From positions 14,471,489 through 14,535,488 of the forward strand of contig NW_024881322.1 in assembly GCF_018691265.1 (NCBI RefSeq): 64,000 nucleotides of DNA, given 5' to 3'. The position numbers and the translations under genes were made by a program. Origin of the DNA: Tyto alba. Taxonomy: Eukaryota > Chordata > Aves > Strigiformes > Tytonidae. Shown here piece by piece: positions 61,285-64,000 of the stretch (positions are counted from its first letter, which is position 1; each line of letters opens with the position of its first letter). A model generated the notes under the pieces. That model was not told the origin of the DNA. It ran no database searches and worked only from the letters and a program-made list of their open reading frames with translations.

Positions 61285-62829
61285 AATTCGAGCCATATGA
61301 AGTAGCAAAGGACTAAAAGAGTTGTATATAGGTGTCAGAACACACAAGAAATAAAAGGGCCTCATTAGGTGCAACAGTGCTGATATCCAGACAGGAGACA
61401 AAAGGCCTGCCAAAGTCTTCATTCAAGCATTGTTTTGCAAATGTTTAAAATTCAAATCAGCATGGATTATTTTTATGAATTTTTGATTCACTCAGCTTTC
61501 TTCATAGCTCTATAAAATAATTCAGTATCATTGTCCAATTTTTCAAATTTTAGTTTACTGAGGGAAAGGGGGAGACATTTAACACTTTCTGAAAAGCAGC
61601 CAAACAAGAATTTGTTCCTCAGGAGTCCACCCCAGGTTTTACACATACTACAGTACACGCCAGGAGAGGATTTTGGTGTTTTAGCCAGCACTATGTGATT
61701 ACATATAGGAGTGTAGACATGATCAATAAGGTTTCTAGTTACAGAGGTCACTATTAAAACCTTTACAATTGCCATTTGCACGTAATTAACATTACCACAC
61801 GGTTTACAGTATTCCCCACACTATGAGTGCTGCTGTAAAGATAATGAGGTAAAAGTTAGAATTGTAAAGATTTTAATTTGTGTATTCCTTAATATGGAGT
61901 CTCAATGCTGTGATTTAAGGAACTCCCAATAACTGCAAAAGCAGCAGGGGGCTTTGCATGGGAGAGGAAGAAGAATAATATTTCTTTTAAGAGCTCCTTA
62001 AAACTTTGTCCCACTTACAAAATCCTCTATAGTCTGTACTATTATAGCCTAAGTAATCTATACTATAACTCTAAATTTCCATATGGTAATTACATTTTTT
62101 TTTTGCTCTTACAGAAATGTCTGTTTCTTCTGTTAGAAGAATTCCACTTGGAAATTCCAATTTCGGGATTCAATAAAAATAGCTGTAAGAACTCCTGATG
62201 TTTCTGAGGTCAGACCTTTTAAGCAGGTTTTCACATTTGCCAGTTTTTACAGCCCATTTTAAAAATATGTGCTAGTGTCAGAGAAGCCCAGCTGCGCTGA
62301 AATGATAAACATGACTAGGGATGCTTCAGACTGTGGGTGACCTCTTCAAAACACAGGAATGAGGCTTGACTTTCCAGGCAAGGGGAGAGCAGCACTTCTG
62401 GCACCCCAGGGACCTCCTGCATTGTTTTAGGTGGGCGCTCCCCTGCTCCCAAAATGTGGGCCCAAGGAATGGCCGCACCACACTAGGAAGCCCTGAGCTA
62501 CCTCAGCTGAGATGTGGTATCTCTGTGTCACCCCATGGTCTGCAGTGTAGACAAGTCCTGAGTGTCTCTGAGCTGTATAAACATAACCACAAACTAAACA
62601 GTTCCATTGTTCAATACAGATTTCCACTGTGCTTGGAAACTGAATCATAAATGCCTTTTCATAAAAGCATCCTAAGGGTAATGGATGCCTAAAATACATC
62701 AGATCCATTATCAAGGAGTAGATTATCCCAGCTGAATACACAGTATCAGAGTTTCCTGATTTGTGTATAATCTACATTCTTAACATTTTCCTGGAGTGCT
62801 GTTGGTTTGGGTTAGTAGGACTTACTGTA
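61283..62829. other. Unique non-coding sequence
   Basis: No gene is supportable. Frames at minus 61,488-61,781 and at 62,366-62,741 (both strands) lack motifs. A slightly GC-richer patch lies at about 62,380-62,540. Confidence 0.5.
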
Positions 62830-63020
62830 CTCTCGGTGTTGAAAGATGAATAGGCCTATCAACTGAACAGCATAATAAATTTGTTAGGCTGCGCATGTCA
62901 TGCTCCACCTCTCCCTCGTTCTTCATCATGTATAATGTAGCCTAATGCAATATGACAGCTGTTAGCAGAAAAACGGTGCAGCAGCCATAAAAATGTGATT
63001 TATGTCTTATTACTGAAGCA
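62830..63020. promoter_or_regulatory. Candidate conserved non-coding element
   Basis: Complex sequence with retained CpG (GGCTGCGCATG, CCCTCGTTC, AAAACGGTGC), paired CATAATAAATT and CCATAAAAATGTGATTTATG motifs of HOX/CDX type, and TGACAGCTGT, which combines a TGACAG (MEIS/TGIF) core with an E-box. The texture matches vertebrate developmental enhancers. Unproven. Confidence 0.3.
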
Positions 63021-63080
63021 GCTAAAATTAAGAAGCTGGTGTTTGGGAGGGCAGCAAACAAGTGAAATGTGAAACACAGT

Positions 63081-63102
63081 ATATATATATATATATATAT
63101 AT
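63081..63102. repeat. (AT)11 microsatellite
   Basis: Eleven AT units after AACACAGT. Confidence 0.95.
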
Positions 63103-64000
63103 TCATGAAACATAGGAAGCTGTGAAATGCTTAGACTGACAGTGAAATTCTCCCTGGGTATCCACCGCAAGGTCAAACTAATAAAGGAAGTAATTGGTGG
63201 TGATGGTTGTGGATGTTCAGAATTGCCTACATGTCACAGCTGCTTATGCTGGAGTATCAGAAGCATGTTAAATGCATCTCCTGACATGAACCCAAAGATC
63301 CTTACAACTAAACAACATAAGAAAGCCTAATTTAAGGTGGCAGCTGGCAGAAAGAACAACATATCAAGCAGGAAAGTTGTTCTTAGCAGTCACAATGTGG
63401 AGAGGAAACAGTGGGATGGGAGAAATAACGTGGGCCTCATTCCCCGCTTCATTTTTCTGCTGGTGTAAATCCACCAGTTTAAGGCTACAGTCATGGATTA
63501 GGGATTTCTCCCTGGATGCTGAAACTGTGAGCATCAGAGAATATTCTGTATTCGGTTTATAACATACCTTATGTGAGCAAATGTGATCGTGTAACATCTT
63601 GTCAGTTTTGCCACTGAACGATTTAACACATTAATCTAAGACACGGTGAATTATAACCACCATGTCAGATCACTCCTTGGTTTCGGTTCAACATACACTG
63701 TGTATATATACTATAAACACACATATGTCTATGTACGTATATACTCAGGCTGCTGCTAAGTGTGGTGTTTTTGGTTCAGTGGGTGGCACTCTTCCTTCTG
63801 AGCCAGTACTAAACTAGTTCTTCCCCCCGTGTTGCTTAATGAATAGTGGAATATGGTCAGGTCAGAGAGGTTAATAGCCCTACTTTTGTTAAAAGTGCCA
63901 GGGGATCTTTCTTAGCAAGCAGTGAGAACCTCACAGTAAATACCACCTGAAAGACAGCCTGGGACCTGCTCAGAGTCACAGATTGGGGTGCTGCTGTAAT
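63103..64000. other. Unique non-coding sequence
   Basis: No gene is supportable. At about 63,430-63,485 the order GGGCCTCATT...CTGGTGTAAATCCACCAGTTT resembles an old amniote repeat with a GGTGTAAAT core. Frames at 63,127-63,330 and 63,364-63,597 have no motif. Confidence 0.45.

Noticed and set aside
1..64000. CRISPR arrays, bacterial operons, phage or plasmid modules
   Set aside because: No regularly spaced direct repeats, no ribosome-binding-site-led gene series. The repeats present are vertebrate types.

Overview
This window looks like bird nuclear DNA. The evidence is several 5'-truncated CR1 LINEs with the typical CR1 3' end, and two copies of an endogenous-retrovirus LTR whose ends and internal repeats resemble avian ERVL-type LTRs. 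It is AT-rich, CpG-poor, full of short A/T tracts and microsatellites, and has no bacterial-style gene arrangement. I found no protein-coding host exon, tRNA, rRNA or CRISPR array that I can defend. The open frames present are short and lack family motifs, or belong to CR1 or LTR sequence. The simplest reading is a gene desert or a large intron.

Layout. Positions 1-11.5 kb are unique AT-rich DNA with small relics: a possible SINE core near 1 kb, a 32-bp tandem duplication at 5.9 kb and an old CR1 piece at 8.2 kb. A 1,073-bp solo LTR on the minus strand lies at 11,556-12,628. It is followed by a degenerate minus-strand CR1 with recognisable reverse-transcriptase motifs (about 12.72-14.32 kb). 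CpG-enriched patches flank a 22-base G run at 17.3-18.6 kb, and another GC-rich block lies at 22.4-22.85 kb. Positions 23-37 kb are mostly unique, with a CpG-retaining, homeodomain-motif-rich stretch at 34.3-35.0 kb that resembles a conserved non-coding element. A second LTR of the same family, in inverse orientation, lies at 37,662-38,733. A younger-looking CR1 tail lies at 45.7-46.3 kb on the plus strand, and two older minus-strand CR1 tails lie at 51.6-51.9 and 55.2-55.4 kb. At 58.5-59.4 kb an E-box cluster, two minisatellites and a GC-rich island sit together. A GT microsatellite, a candidate conserved element and an AT microsatellite close the window.

The best-supported result is the LTR pair. 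Each copy is flanked by a perfect 5-bp target-site duplication (CATAC and GTGGA), begins TG and ends CA on its own sense strand, and shares a CCAAT box, a TATA-like box, a splice-donor-like site and one AATAAA. They form an inverted pair about 25 kb apart. The 714-bp gap between the TATA-like box and AATAAA would imply a very long R region, which deserves checking. I did not find a convincing undescribed multi-gene system. The regulatory candidates rest on pattern reading only and would stand or fall on a cross-species alignment.
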